Source: Bacteroidales bacterium (GTDB lineage: Bacteria; Bacteroidota; Bacteroidia; Bacteroidales; Marinilabiliaceae). Taken from it: a stretch of DNA of 64,000 nucleotides. The DNA is taken from positions 102,592 through 166,591 of the forward strand of contig JAKSLE010000006.1 of NCBI GenBank assembly GCA_024401365.1, read 5' to 3'. Shown here in pieces: positions 17,406 to 26,789 of the stretch (positions are counted from its first letter, which is position 1; the number at the start of each line of letters is the position of its first letter). Below the pieces are notes generated by a model, which saw only the letters and a program-made list of their open reading frames with translations, made no database searches and was not told the DNA's origin. A program made the position numbers and the translations under genes.

Positions 17406-20303
17406 TTACTTAAGCACCTTCATCTCAACTCGCCTGTTTATCGCCCTCCCTTCTTCTGTCTCATTCCCAGCCTTTGGCGTAGTCTTACCATAGCCTACAG
17501 CTTTTATCTTTCCCTCATCATACCCCAAATCCACAAGCCTAGCCTTTACCGCATCAGCTCTCTTCTGCGACATCTTCATATTGGCAGCGTCATCCCCTAA
17601 ATTGTCTGTATGCCCTGATACTTCAATCATAGGTGAGTCGTGTTCTTGAAGGAAAATCACGATTCTCTTCAACTCATAGTCCGACATATTGTCTATTTCT
17701 GCTGAGTTGCTCGCAAAGAATACATTGTTCATCCTCATTTCAACTTCGCCTGTAAGTACCTCTTTCTCCGTAGCTAATGTAACATCTCTTCTTATTCTCC
17801 TCACTTTTTTATCTTTCTTATCCACGAAGATATTGCCACTCTCTGCTACATAATTGTCTTTGTGTATGTAGTAGGCGTAGTGCTTTCCATGTGGTAATGT
17901 CACGAAATACTCTCCCGTTTCCATGTCGGCTTCCATCTCACCAAGTTTCTTGCCTGTCTTAAGATCTTCCCAACGTATATAGCCTATGACTTTTTCTCCT
18001 GCCGTATTTTCTACCTTGCCATATAGAAGCGTGACAGGTTCTGGTCGCATATCCGCAGGAACTTCAGCCATAAATATGTCGTTTTTGCTGGATATGTACA
18101 TTGTACTGCCATCTGCACTTAATTTTAATCCCCATTCCTGATCTGTTGTATTGATATGTGTACCCACATTTACTGGCTCACTCCATTCTGTCCACGATTC
18201 TTCATTTAGTCTCTTGGACATGAAAATATCTGTCCTGTTACTCAACGCTCCATGTCTGTTTGAAGCGAAATATAGTGTCTTCATGTCGGATGCTAAATAT
18301 GGAGATCTATCAATAAATGGTGTATTTATTGTCTTGCCAAGGCTTATCGGCTTCCCCCAGTTGCCTAGTGAATCTTTTAGACAGACAAATATGTCAATAT
18401 TGGCATTCTCTATTCCCATATAATCTTCCCATGGATTATGATGAAGACCAACCATATTCCCACTCGATGTGCAAAATAATGCAGCATTACCATCAAATGT
18501 AAAATGTACGTCTGCATTCCATTGGCCTATGTTGAATGGCAATTTTTCTCCTGTCGCCTCCATAACTCCCTCATCGCTCTTACGTGCTAATTTCAACATG
18601 CCGTTATCGAAATACACCATCTCATTGCCGTTAGGATATAGTGTTTCGGGATCAAAATTTGCTGCTGCATTATTTATAGTCGAACAATATCTTGGTACTC
18701 CCCATTTTCCATTTATATTTGTAGATACCCATATTTGTTCATGTCCTTTTGCCCCTTTAGATTCATTTCTTCGTGTGAAGTATAAGTATCGTCCGTTGGC
18801 CGATAGCGTCGCACTGTATTCACTAAGCGTCGTATTTATACTGTCCCCAATTGCTCTCCACTCTATTTTCTTATTGCTTTTTGTTAATGTCCGCATCATA
18901 TTCTCTATGGCTTTTGTATGATTAGGTAATTTGCTGAGGTACTTTCTGCAAATGCTTAATGCTGATTCTTTCCCTGGACAGTCCATGAGCAACTCTCTGA
19001 ATGCCCAGAATGCAGGCTCGTATGGCGCACAGTATTCAATAGTTGATTTTATATCTCCTTTCTTGCCCCATATATAGTATCTGTCTACATATAATGCCAC
19101 ATCCATGCGTCTCTCCCAGTCTTTTGGACGCTTGGAAAAATTCTTTGGACATATTGCTTCAAATGCTCTTATCTCATTATAGTCACAAAGCTCATAATGA
19201 ATCTTTCCCATCTTTTCTAGATAATCACAAACCTCTTTCGAATGCTCCCCATTAGGGAATAATGCGTAATATGTTCCCCAATCGGCCGACAGTAGTCCTT
19301 TCATAGCATATTGCTTGCCTTTGCTATAGAGGTAGTCTTTTAGCTGTTCTCTTAGTTCTGGAATGTTGGGATGCGAAGCATAGTCGTTCAGAATACTTTC
19401 AATTACTGTATATGTAGCATCTATTCTTCCATCTATTTCAGATACTGTATGTTTTGCAAATGATAGTTCAAACCAAAAATGTGATATTTCTCGGCATCCG
19501 GCAACGTAGAATACGGTGTCTCTGTCTGGAGAATCAGGATATTTTTTCAAGAATTCCTGACATTGTCTTGCTGTACCGTTTTTCAGTATTTCTTTCAGTT
19601 TTATATTATATCTTGCCCGTGCTATTAAGGAATCTTTGTTTGTATTTGGATACAGTTTTTCATATTCATCGTATAGTTTGAGCGACTCGTGCTCTATGGC
19701 GTTCTTCCAGCGTATTGACTCAATGGCTGAATCCGCCATAGCTATATATACCGAATCTATGGGCTTTTTCTTTAGCTCTTCGTATTTTTCTATGGTATTG
19801 CCTTTCGCTGCTTTGTTCCAACGTGCTTTTTCATAAAGTCTCCTGGCTTCTTCAACATAGTTCGACATCGCCTTGAATGTCTTCATATAGTTGCTGAATG
19901 CATTTTCTGAATTTGATTTGTAGATTCTTACTAGCTCTCTCTCTGCCATCTCTACCATCTTCTCTGCTACCTTCTCTGCACCAAAACCGTACTTTTGCCT
20001 GTACATATTTATGGTAGCCTCATCTGCTGCTTTCATAGCCTTTTCTGATTCTGCCAGCGACTTGTAGGCTTCCGCATAGCTAGGCTTGGCTTTGGGGGCT
20101 AGTGTGTCACACTGACAAAGCGCTAACCCATAATACGCCACAGCAATATCTTTCTTCGCTTTTATGGCATCCTTAAACACAACTTTAGCTTTCGCTGTTT
20201 TCCCTTTTTCTAGTTGCGAGAATCCTTTTGCTATGTTCTGTGCTTCTACCACCTGCACCATCAACATAGCTACAGCCATCAATATGTACTTTGTTCTTCT
20301 CAT
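17406..20303 (-). CDS. TPR / PD40 / OmpA-domain cell-envelope protein (PorE-like architecture)
   Basis: 965 residues from the ATG at 20303; the earlier ATG at 20333 would extend in front of a good signal peptide (MRRTKYILMAVAMLM, cleaved near VEAQ). The N-terminal 450 residues are helical with TPR-like pairs. PD40/WD40-like propeller blades follow (LYFTRR, TLYFASNRHG, MYISSKNDIF; about 490-760), then a Cna-B/carboxypeptidase-regulatory-like domain (IGYIRWEDLKTG, GEYFVTLPHGK) and a C-terminal OmpA peptidoglycan-binding domain (VFFASNSAEI, SGHTDNLGDD, RRVEMKV). This order matches PorE, the T9SS periplasmic protein of Porphyromonas gingivalis. PorE is a lipoprotein and no lipobox is seen here, so a paralogue is as likely. 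It probably links peptidoglycan to an outer-membrane complex. Confidence 0.85.
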   Translation of the reverse strand: MRRTKYILMAVAMLMVQVVEAQNIAKGFSQLEKGKTAKAKVVFKDAIKAKKDIAVAYYGLALCQCDTLAPKAKPSYAEAYKSLAESEKAMKAADEATINMYRQKYGFGAEKVAEKMVEMAERELVRIYKSNSENAFSNYMKTFKAMSNYVEEARRLYEKARWNKAAKGNTIEKYEELKKKPIDSVYIAMADSAIESIRWKNAIEHESLKLYDEYEKLYPNTNKDSLIARARYNIKLKEILKNGTARQCQEFLKKYPDSPDRDTVFYVAGCREISHFWFELSFAKHTVSEIDGRIDATYTVIESILNDYASHPNIPELREQLKDYLYSKGKQYAMKGLLSADWGTYYALFPNGEHSKEVCDYLEKMGKIHYELCDYNEIRAFEAICPKNFSKRPKDWERRMDVALYVDRYYIWGKKGDIKSTIEYCAPYEPAFWAFRELLMDCPGKESALSICRKYLSKLPNHTKAIENMMRTLTKSNKKIEWRAIGDSINTTLSEYSATLSANGRYLYFTRRNESKGAKGHEQIWVSTNINGKWGVPRYCSTINNAAANFDPETLYPNGNEMVYFDNGMLKLARKSDEGVMEATGEKLPFNIGQWNADVHFTFDGNAALFCTSSGNMVGLHHNPWEDYMGIENANIDIFVCLKDSLGNWGKPISLGKTINTPFIDRSPYLASDMKTLYFASNRHGALSNRTDIFMSKRLNEESWTEWSEPVNVGTHINTTDQEWGLKLSADGSTMYISSKNDIFMAEVPADMRPEPVTLLYGKVENTAGEKVIGYIRWEDLKTGKKLGEMEADMETGEYFVTLPHGKHYAYYIHKDNYVAESGNIFVDKKDKKVRRIRRDVTLATEKEVLTGEVEMRMNNVFFASNSAEIDNMSDYELKRIVIFLQEHDSPMIEVSGHTDNLGDDAANMKMSQKRADAVKARLVDLGYDEGKIKAVGYGKTTPKAGNETEEGRAINRRVEMKVLK

Positions 20304-20350
20304 ACTTTTTGTTTTTTTCTCTTTATACAACATTCTCTAATAGGTAAACA

Positions 20351-20397
20351 AATAAAAAACTGCGAGCAAACGCTATCTTCCCTATACCTAGAAACTA
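20351..20397 (-). repeat. Copy A of a shared upstream element
   Basis: About 47 bp containing AAACTGCGAGCAAAC and, further on, CTATACCTAGAAACTA (plus-strand reading). It lies 48-94 bp upstream of the OmpA-family ATG. A close copy at 41754-41801 has the same orientation upstream of another minus-strand gene. In the gene direction it contains TAGCGTTTG followed by CTCGCAG and a T-run. Possibly a promoter or leader element, possibly a dispersed repeat. The rest of the gap 20304-20606 holds only this and the LytTR promoter. Confidence 0.6.
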
Positions 20398-20575
20398 TGC
20401 TCTTCGTATCTATTTGCAACCGAAATTTACACATCATTCTGACTCCCATCATAATATTTTGCCGCTCAATGTACGAACCATATGTATTTGTGTATAAACT
20501 TCTTTCGCCGTCTCTATTCCATACACGGAGAGTACCATTTCATACATCCGCCAAATCATATCACATAAAAACCAC

Positions 20576-20583
20576 TACATTTG
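20576..20583 (+). promoter_or_regulatory. Promoter -7 box of the LytTR gene
   Basis: TACATTTG is a perfect TAnnTTTG match, 23 bp before the LytTR ATG at 20607. A -33 element is not obvious. Confidence 0.5.
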
Positions 20584-20606
20584 CATTGTTCAAATTCCAA
20601 TAACGG

Positions 20607-20972
20607 ATGAATAAGTATATCATCATATCAAAAGGTCCCGAATTGTTGCGTGTTCCAACTGACTGCCTTATGTATGTCGAGGCTCAGGGTAACTATTCTA
20701 ATGTAGTTACTCAGGATGGTAAGCAGCATTTGGTGTCGTTTCAACTCGGAGCTATTGAGGATCTTATCGCTGAACAACTTGAAGAGACTCCTCTTGTGCG
20801 CTTGGGTCGTAGCCTTATCATTAATACAGATTTCATCTATTTGATAGATGAAACTCGCCAGCAATTGGTTCTTTCTGATTGTCGCAATAGCTACCACGCC
20901 CTTAAAGCTTCAAAAGAGGTCCTCTCTAAATTCAAGGACTATATGTTATATCAATTAAATCGTAAGTCATGA
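20607..20972 (+). CDS. Stand-alone LytTR DNA-binding regulator
   Basis: 121 residues made up almost wholly of a LytTR DNA-binding domain: YVEAQGNYSNV near residues 23-33 and RLGRSLIINTDFIYLID near 68-84 are hallmark segments. There is no receiver domain and no membrane segment, so the input is not from a fused phosphorylation site. It overlaps the next gene by 4 bp (ATGA), so the two proteins are probably made together and may act on one signal. Targets cannot be read from this window. Confidence 0.88.
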   Translation: MNKYIIISKGPELLRVPTDCLMYVEAQGNYSNVVTQDGKQHLVSFQLGAIEDLIAEQLEETPLVRLGRSLIINTDFIYLIDETRQQLVLSDCRNSYHALKASKEVLSKFKDYMLYQLNRKS

Positions 20973-21847
20973 GTAATGTTAACGAAATACACGACGACGA
21001 ATTCCGCGTCATAGGTACTCACACAGATAGAAAGCCTGAACCTAAATATCATAAGGGCCTTATTGTAAAATGTGCTATCCTGGCGCTTTTTGTCCTCACT
21101 TGTGTGGGGTTAATCCTGTGGCATCAGTCTAATCAGGATGTGGTAGCGGATAATCTTTTTGACCCTGAAATGGATGATACTGTTCAGGATGTCAATCTCA
21201 ATCTTGAACCCGACTCGAAGATTTCTTCTGCCTGCGTCATGCATGATAGTATCATCGTCAATGATATTCAGCTGGATATTTTTGTCCCTGTTAATGCTAA
21301 GCCTTCTTTGGCCGTGGGTAAAATCAATCCTCAGAACGAGAATATCGTTCTTTGTACCCAGGCTACTGATGTCCGTGCTGATAATGGACAGATAACAGGC
21401 TCTTTTATCATAAATGGTGAACTTATTTCTCATGGCTACTCTCACAAATGGGGCTTCTGTTCTATCATCGGTGATCGTCTCAAACTTGGTGCCGCACGGG
21501 AAACGCCTGAATTTGAAGAGTCGCTTAATAATAATGGCTCTTTTTTCAGACAGCACCCGCTGATAGTAAATGGTCATATATATAAAAGTACCATCAAGGG
21601 TAAGGCTGTCCGTAAGGCTCTTTGCGAGATCGATGGTAAGTTTGTGGTCGTCATGACTCGTACTCGTGAGTCTATCCACGATTTTTCTCTGGCTCTTCAC
21701 GATATCAAGTCTGTCAATGCTATCTATCTCGTTGGTGCCGATTCATATACATTCTATCGTGATGAGAATGGAGATCTGATGGAGTTCAATACTCCACTCT
21801 ACGAAAAGAATCATAATGTCAATTACATCTACTGGAGCCGAAAGTAG
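20969..21847 (+). CDS. Membrane-anchored NAGPA-like (phosphodiester glycosidase family) protein
   Basis: 292 residues. A single membrane segment (GLIVKCAILALFVLTCVGLIL, about residues 30-50) follows a hydrophilic N-terminus, so the large domain should face the periplasm. That domain resembles the NAGPA fold (PF09992): SFIINGELISHG, HPLIVNGHIYKS, a central KALCEIDGKFVVVMTR and SVNAIYLVGADSYTF, matching in order the NGGFF, LVxDG, RTAIG and DGG segments of the family. The usual acidic and DGG residues are only partly kept, so activity is uncertain. Coupled to the LytTR gene by an ATGA overlap; it may be a sensor or partner for that regulator. Confidence 0.6.
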   Translation: MSNVNEIHDDEFRVIGTHTDRKPEPKYHKGLIVKCAILALFVLTCVGLILWHQSNQDVVADNLFDPEMDDTVQDVNLNLEPDSKISSACVMHDSIIVNDIQLDIFVPVNAKPSLAVGKINPQNENIVLCTQATDVRADNGQITGSFIINGELISHGYSHKWGFCSIIGDRLKLGAARETPEFEESLNNNGSFFRQHPLIVNGHIYKSTIKGKAVRKALCEIDGKFVVVMTRTRESIHDFSLALHDIKSVNAIYLVGADSYTFYRDENGDLMEFNTPLYEKNHNVNYIYWSRK

Positions 21848-21884
21848 AATAATTACCTAATAGTAAGTATATCAATGTTTTATC

Positions 21885-21904
21885 GCTGAGTGTTCTCACT
21901 CGGC
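21885..21904 (+). terminator. Possible terminator after the LytTR operon
   Basis: An 8-bp stem (GCTGAGTG / CACTCGGC, one U-G pair) with a TTCT loop, followed by TAACCTTTT. It is 38 bp after the stop codon and 30 bp before the next ATG. Confidence 0.4.
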
Positions 21905-21933
21905 TAACCTTTTACGCCCATAATAAATAATCT

Positions 21934-22923
21934 ATGAAAACAGTTCAGGTTGTCATCGTTGCTATTCTCCTCATTGTTGGTTCATGCGTTTTTATGGGTA
22001 ATTCTCACAGTAACTCTGTAGTAGTTTCTTCTCCTACAACTTTCTCATTGTCAGATACTACGTGGATTGCCTCTCTGTCAGAAGAATTGTCCGACCCGTA
22101 TTTTCAGTCAGAATATGGTACGCATCCTTCAGCTTCGTTTTGCCGTCTCTCTGAACCGTTTGAGGGCTACGACATCTCTTTCGTGATTATCAATGACCAC
22201 GAGTCGGACCAGATTGTCATCCCTTTTTATCGCCTGCTAAGGTTGTCTGATAGCAAAGAGTTCTTTATCTGTTGTGTGATGGAAATGAGTTCATACCTAT
22301 ATGCCCAATATGGAGCCGAGGCCGATTCTTTGCGCAAGGTCCTCGAGAATAAGTGTTATGTCGAGGATGGCATTTACTATTTCTGTAATAATCATATTTA
22401 TGACCGAACTAATCCGAGTTCTTCCGATAACTCAGGCTCCCGTATTAATGTGGATGGAGGTGTTATGTTCCAGTTTGTAGATGTAAACCTCGATGGCAAA
22501 AAAGAATTTCTTATCAATGATCATCGTGATGGCTCATCTGGAGGATGCGATTTCTTTGCTTTTAAGCTGGATGATGATGGTGCATCTTATTGTAATGACG
22601 ATATTCCCAATGGATGGATCAACAGCGATACCTCTATAGACACCATCAACAAACGGCTGTATCTCTACGACGGATTCTATACTTTTTCTCAAGGCCTATA
22701 CGTCTATACCCGTGTAGATGAAATGATTCCTCCCGAGGAACTGCCAGATACCAATATGACTATCCATTTCCGAGACCAAGTCGAAACCAATGGTGTATTG
22801 AAAAGATACGTCCAATGGGCCCAAACCGGAACATATTTCCGCCTCGATTCCATCTACCTCAGAATCGACAGCGTCATATCATTCCCAACTGCGCAGGCTA
22901 AGAATAGCTTATGCTCATTATAA
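21934..22923 (+). CDS. Hypothetical lipoprotein, 329 aa
   Basis: Residues 1-18 form a lipoprotein signal ending in LLIVGSC, with Cys18 as the likely lipidation site. I do not recognise the rest. A segment near residues 180-205 (FVDVNLDGKKEFLINDHRDG) resembles FG-GAP/VCBS-type calcium-binding turns seen in secreted proteins. It lies 86 bp after the NAGPA-like gene in the same orientation, beyond a weak terminator, so co-expression is possible. A 233-bp gap with no gene follows, holding only a weak promoter-like TTTG-N17-TATGGTTG at 23072-23100. Confidence 0.7.
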   Translation: MKTVQVVIVAILLIVGSCVFMGNSHSNSVVVSSPTTFSLSDTTWIASLSEELSDPYFQSEYGTHPSASFCRLSEPFEGYDISFVIINDHESDQIVIPFYRLLRLSDSKEFFICCVMEMSSYLYAQYGAEADSLRKVLENKCYVEDGIYYFCNNHIYDRTNPSSSDNSGSRINVDGGVMFQFVDVNLDGKKEFLINDHRDGSSGGCDFFAFKLDDDGASYCNDDIPNGWINSDTSIDTINKRLYLYDGFYTFSQGLYVYTRVDEMIPPEELPDTNMTIHFRDQVETNGVLKRYVQWAQTGTYFRLDSIYLRIDSVISFPTAQAKNSLCSL

Positions 22924-23156
22924 CTTATCTCCATTGGTCCCACCATCGTAAAAAGGTCTATTCATCGCACCTCTAGTCCCTTCACGTCGACACAAATCAA
23001 AATGCCCTTCCACACCCCCACTCCCCAACTTTGGCACAATTATTGGTATCTCCTAAAAAATATCACACTATTTTGAACATTCTATGCAACTTTATGGTTG
23101 CAAGTTCGTAGAATGGATAATTAAATCAGACAACCGTTAACGAATATCAAGTTAAT

Positions 23157-24248
23157 ATGAAGAGTATAATTACTACTTTCACACTGTTGCTTTGCGCAGT
23201 CACTCTGTGGGCGCAAAAGCCTGTTATTGCATTCAACGAAGAGACTTTCGACTTTGGCGAGATACAAGAGAGTGCAGGCCCTGTCACTCACCGTTTCGAG
23301 TTCACTAATAAGGGCAATACCCCTCTGGTATTGCACAATGTACAGTCTTCTTGCGGCTGCACTACCCCATCTTGGCCTCGTACTCCTATACAACCTAACG
23401 GCTCAAGCCAAATCGATGTAACTTTCAATCCTGCCAACAGACCTGGCACTTTCAGCAAGACTATTACAGTCTCTTCTAACGCAGATAGACAGACAGTATC
23501 ATTGAGAATCACAGGTAAGGTTCTGGAGCGCGAAAAGACAATGGAGGATCTCTACCCTACCGTCTTCGGTAAAATGAGATTGGCCGATAGCTATATGCCT
23601 TTCACAAAGATTACTCCTGGCGAGACCAAAACAGCAGAAATAATGGTCATCAACCCTTCAGAAGAAGCCGTTACTCCAGAATTCCTCAATGTGCCTAGCC
23701 ACGTACAGATAGCTTGTATCCCAGCTACATTGGCTCCTGGCCAAAAGGGTATCATACAAGCTGTATACGACGCCGCTAAGAAAAACGACTGGGGCTACGT
23801 GTCCGATCAGGTGTATGTAACATTCGACGGCGTACGATCTTATGCCAACCGTATCACTTTGAGCGCTACTATCCAGGAGGATTTCTCTCGTATGTCCGAA
23901 ACGGCAAAGAAAAACGCTCCTAAGCTGGAATTCGACTCTCAGTCTCACGACTGGGGAGAAATAAGCCCTACAGAAAAACAGTCTCGCGACTTCATCCTTA
24001 AAAACAATGGCGAGGAGAACCTTATCATCCGTAAGGTCAAGGCTTCTTGCGGCTGTACAGCTGTTACTCCAGCTAAAACAGTTTTGGCTAAGGGCGAAGA
24101 GACTACTATCCACGTGGAGTTCAACCCATCAGGCAAGCAGGGTAAGCAGAGCAAGACTATTACTGTAATTACCAACGACCCTGAGAAGTCCAACGTATTG
24201 CTCCGTATCAGCTGCTTGATTTCAACCCCAGGCAAGGAATTGAAATAA
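23157..24248 (+). CDS. Exported protein with two DUF1573 domains
   Basis: 363 residues with a signal peptide (TFTLLLCAVTLWAQ). Two DUF1573 domains, Ig-like and related to ASPM/HYDIN modules, flank a central linker: the first has FDFGEIQESAGPVTHRFEFTN and SSCGCTTP, the second HDWGEISPTEKQSRDFILKN and ASCGCTAVTP. The CGCT cysteine pair is typical. The family is common in Bacteroidota and often found near envelope or redox genes; its function is unknown. It lies 21 bp before the TlpA-like lipoprotein, which suggests one operon continuing into the mutase gene. Confidence 0.88.
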   Translation: MKSIITTFTLLLCAVTLWAQKPVIAFNEETFDFGEIQESAGPVTHRFEFTNKGNTPLVLHNVQSSCGCTTPSWPRTPIQPNGSSQIDVTFNPANRPGTFSKTITVSSNADRQTVSLRITGKVLEREKTMEDLYPTVFGKMRLADSYMPFTKITPGETKTAEIMVINPSEEAVTPEFLNVPSHVQIACIPATLAPGQKGIIQAVYDAAKKNDWGYVSDQVYVTFDGVRSYANRITLSATIQEDFSRMSETAKKNAPKLEFDSQSHDWGEISPTEKQSRDFILKNNGEENLIIRKVKASCGCTAVTPAKTVLAKGEETTIHVEFNPSGKQGKQSKTITVITNDPEKSNVLLRISCLISTPGKELK

Positions 24249-24269
24249 TCAATAATATCACCCACCCAA

Positions 24270-25373
24270 ATGAAACTGCATAAAACGCTATCAATCCTTG
24301 GCGCAGTCTTCGCACTATCATCTTGCGAACAGAGGATTCTAATGGTAGATGCCAATCTGGATAATCTGGAGGATGGCAACGTATACCTTGCCGCCATTGA
24401 TCAGAATATGCAATGGAGCTATATCGATACTACCCGCGCCGAAAGAGGCCATTTCGTATTCGAAACTGAGGCATCTAAGGAGGGGGAGGCCTATCTGGTG
24501 CTTACCCCAGCACAACAGCAGATACTGATGTTCGCAGGGTGTGACGATGTATACATTTCGGGAGATATAGATAAACCTGCCTCCATAGTCATCAGAGGCT
24601 CAGCACTTAACGACAAATACAATAAGTTCGTCAACGGCGTGCCCGAGACCGAGCGCTTGAAGAAACTCGACAGAGAACTGAGAACTGCCAACTACGACGT
24701 AGACCGTACTAATGCCATCAAGGAGGATATCTACAACGCTCAGATGGAACAGTTGGTCTATATCAAGCATTTCATCAACAAGAATGTCGATAACCCCCTG
24801 GGCTCTTTCGTGTTGATAAATTCTATCAACTACTTCACTTTCGAGGAGGCCGATGCTTTGTCAAAGAACATAACAAGCAAACAGCCCAACCATAAGTACA
24901 CCCACATCTTCTCTTCTATCGTGGAAAACCGACGCAGTATCTACGAGGCTATGAGAAAAGTCGATATCGGACAGATAGCCCCAGAGTTCATCCTCGAGGA
25001 TGCTAGCGGTAATCAGCATAAATTGTCCGACTACCGCGGACAGAATGTACTTATCAACTTCTGGGCTAGCAACGATGTCTCTTCTAACATCAACAACGAA
25101 TCGCTCAAGGAGATCGATTACAAGTTCGCTTCCAAAGGCCTCACTATCATCAGTATATCTGTAGATCAGGATAAGGAGAGATGGAGAAATTTCATCAAGG
25201 GCAACAAATTGCCTGGCGTACAGCTGGTTGATACTCTCAACGCCGTAGCAGCTACATATTGCGTCCCTCGTCTGCCTTATTGCTTGTTGCTCGATGGCGA
25301 GGGCCAAATCGTAACTAAAGAACAGGGCATAGAGAGCATCTTTTCCGATGTGGAGTCCTTTCTTTCTAAGTAA
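24270..25373 (+). CDS. TlpA/AhpC-TSA-like lipoprotein lacking the CxxC motif
   Basis: 367 residues. A lipoprotein signal ends at ALSSC (Cys19 or so). Residues 25-130 resemble the DUF4369 domain often joined to thioredoxin-like proteins in this phylum. The C-terminal domain (about 235-367) is a TlpA-type thioredoxin fold: IAPEFILEDASGNQHKLSDYRGQNVLINFWAS. Where active relatives have WCxxC, this protein has NDVSSN, so no redox dithiol is present. The cis-proline region is kept (VPRLPYCLLLD). It is probably a binding or chaperone-like envelope protein and not an oxidoreductase. Tight spacing with the DUF1573 gene before it and the mutase after it. Confidence 0.85.
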   Translation: MKLHKTLSILGAVFALSSCEQRILMVDANLDNLEDGNVYLAAIDQNMQWSYIDTTRAERGHFVFETEASKEGEAYLVLTPAQQQILMFAGCDDVYISGDIDKPASIVIRGSALNDKYNKFVNGVPETERLKKLDRELRTANYDVDRTNAIKEDIYNAQMEQLVYIKHFINKNVDNPLGSFVLINSINYFTFEEADALSKNITSKQPNHKYTHIFSSIVENRRSIYEAMRKVDIGQIAPEFILEDASGNQHKLSDYRGQNVLINFWASNDVSSNINNESLKEIDYKFASKGLTIISISVDQDKERWRNFIKGNKLPGVQLVDTLNAVAATYCVPRLPYCLLLDGEGQIVTKEQGIESIFSDVESFLSK

Positions 25374-25406
25374 AATGACAGAAACAATAGCACAATAACA
25401 GATTAT

Positions 25407-26789
25407 ATGTCACTTATTAAGTCAATTTCGGGCATCAGAGGTACTATCGGTGGCCGCCCAGGTGATGGTCTCTCTCCTCTGGATGTAGTAAAGTTCACAT
25501 CTGCATACTCAGCATGGGTTCTTTCTAAGGTTAATGGTAGAAAAGCTAAAGTAGTAGTCGGTCGCGACGCCCGTATGTCGGGCCCTATAGTCGAGCAACT
25601 GGTAGTCTCTACTTTGAGAGGCATGGGTATCGACGTAGTGAACATCGGCCTAGCCACTACTCCTACCACCGAATTGGCTGTAACTGGCGAAAAAGCCGAT
25701 GGCGGTATCATCATTACCGCTAGCCACAACCCTAAGCAGTGGAATGCTCTCAAACTTTTGAACAATGAGGGCGAATTCCTCAACGCAGCCGAGGGCCAGC
25801 AGATCCTTGCTACCGCAGCCGCAGATGATTATACATACGCCGAGGTGGACCAACTTGGTTCTCTCACCGAGAAAGATTACACTGAATACCATATACAGAA
25901 GGTGCTCGACCTCAAGTTGGTCGATGTCGAGGCTATCAAGAAGGCCAACTTTACCGTAATTCTTGATACTATCAACTCTGTAGGTGGTATCGTCCTCCCT
26001 AAACTTCTCGAAAAACTGGGAGTTAAAAACTACAAGGTGCTCAACCAGGAGCCTACAGGCAATTTCTTCCATACCCCAGAGCCTATCCCTGAAAATCTTA
26101 CTCAGATAGCTGGCGAGATCAAGAATGGTAAGTACGACGTAGGTTTCGTAGTAGACCCCGACGTAGACCGACTCGCTATGTTCTGCGAGAATGGCGAAAT
26201 GTTCGGAGAGGAGTACACTATCGTATCCTGCGCCGATTACGTCCTCAGCCATACTCCTGGCAACACAGTTAGCAACCTTTCGTCGTCAAGAGCCTTGGCC
26301 GATGTCACCAAAATGAGAGGTGGCTCATACAAGGCCGCAGCCGTAGGCGAGGTAAATGTCGTAACTCAGATGAAGGCTACCAACGCTGTTATCGGCGGCG
26401 AGGGTAATGGTGGCGTAATCTACCCAGAGAGCCACTACGGTCGCGACGCCCTCGTAGGTATCGCACTCTTCCTTTCTCACTTGGCTCACAAGGGTTGCAA
26501 GACGTCTGAGCTGCGTAAGACTTACCCCGATTACTATATTTCAAAGAACAAGGTCGAACTTTCTGCCGACGTAAATGTAGATGCTATCCTTGAGTCAATG
26601 AAGGAAAAGTACAAGCAGGAGAGAATCACAGATATCGATGGCGTGAAAATCGACTTCGCCGAGAGCTGGGTACACTTGAGAAAGTCTAATACCGAACCTA
26701 TCATCCGTATCTATGCCGAGGCTCATAGCGAGGCCGAAGCTACAGCCTTGGCGGCTCAGATTAAGGAAGTCATCGCATCTTGCAAGTAA
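25407..26789 (+). CDS. glmM: Phosphoglucosamine mutase / phosphohexomutase
   Basis: 460 residues of the alpha-D-phosphohexomutase superfamily. The phosphorylatable Ser106 is in TASHNP, the metal-binding loop is DPDVDRLA, the sugar-specificity loop GEGNGGVIYPE, and the phosphate-binding loop RKSNTEPIIRIYAE near the C-terminus. The length and opening MSLIKSISGIRGTIGG fit Bacteroidota GlmM, which turns glucosamine-6-phosphate into glucosamine-1-phosphate for UDP-GlcNAc and cell-wall synthesis. A related phosphomannomutase role is possible. It lies 33 bp after the TlpA-like gene. Confidence 0.87.
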   Translation: MSLIKSISGIRGTIGGRPGDGLSPLDVVKFTSAYSAWVLSKVNGRKAKVVVGRDARMSGPIVEQLVVSTLRGMGIDVVNIGLATTPTTELAVTGEKADGGIIITASHNPKQWNALKLLNNEGEFLNAAEGQQILATAAADDYTYAEVDQLGSLTEKDYTEYHIQKVLDLKLVDVEAIKKANFTVILDTINSVGGIVLPKLLEKLGVKNYKVLNQEPTGNFFHTPEPIPENLTQIAGEIKNGKYDVGFVVDPDVDRLAMFCENGEMFGEEYTIVSCADYVLSHTPGNTVSNLSSSRALADVTKMRGGSYKAAAVGEVNVVTQMKATNAVIGGEGNGGVIYPESHYGRDALVGIALFLSHLAHKGCKTSELRKTYPDYYISKNKVELSADVNVDAILESMKEKYKQERITDIDGVKIDFAESWVHLRKSNTEPIIRIYAEAHSEAEATALAAQIKEVIASCK

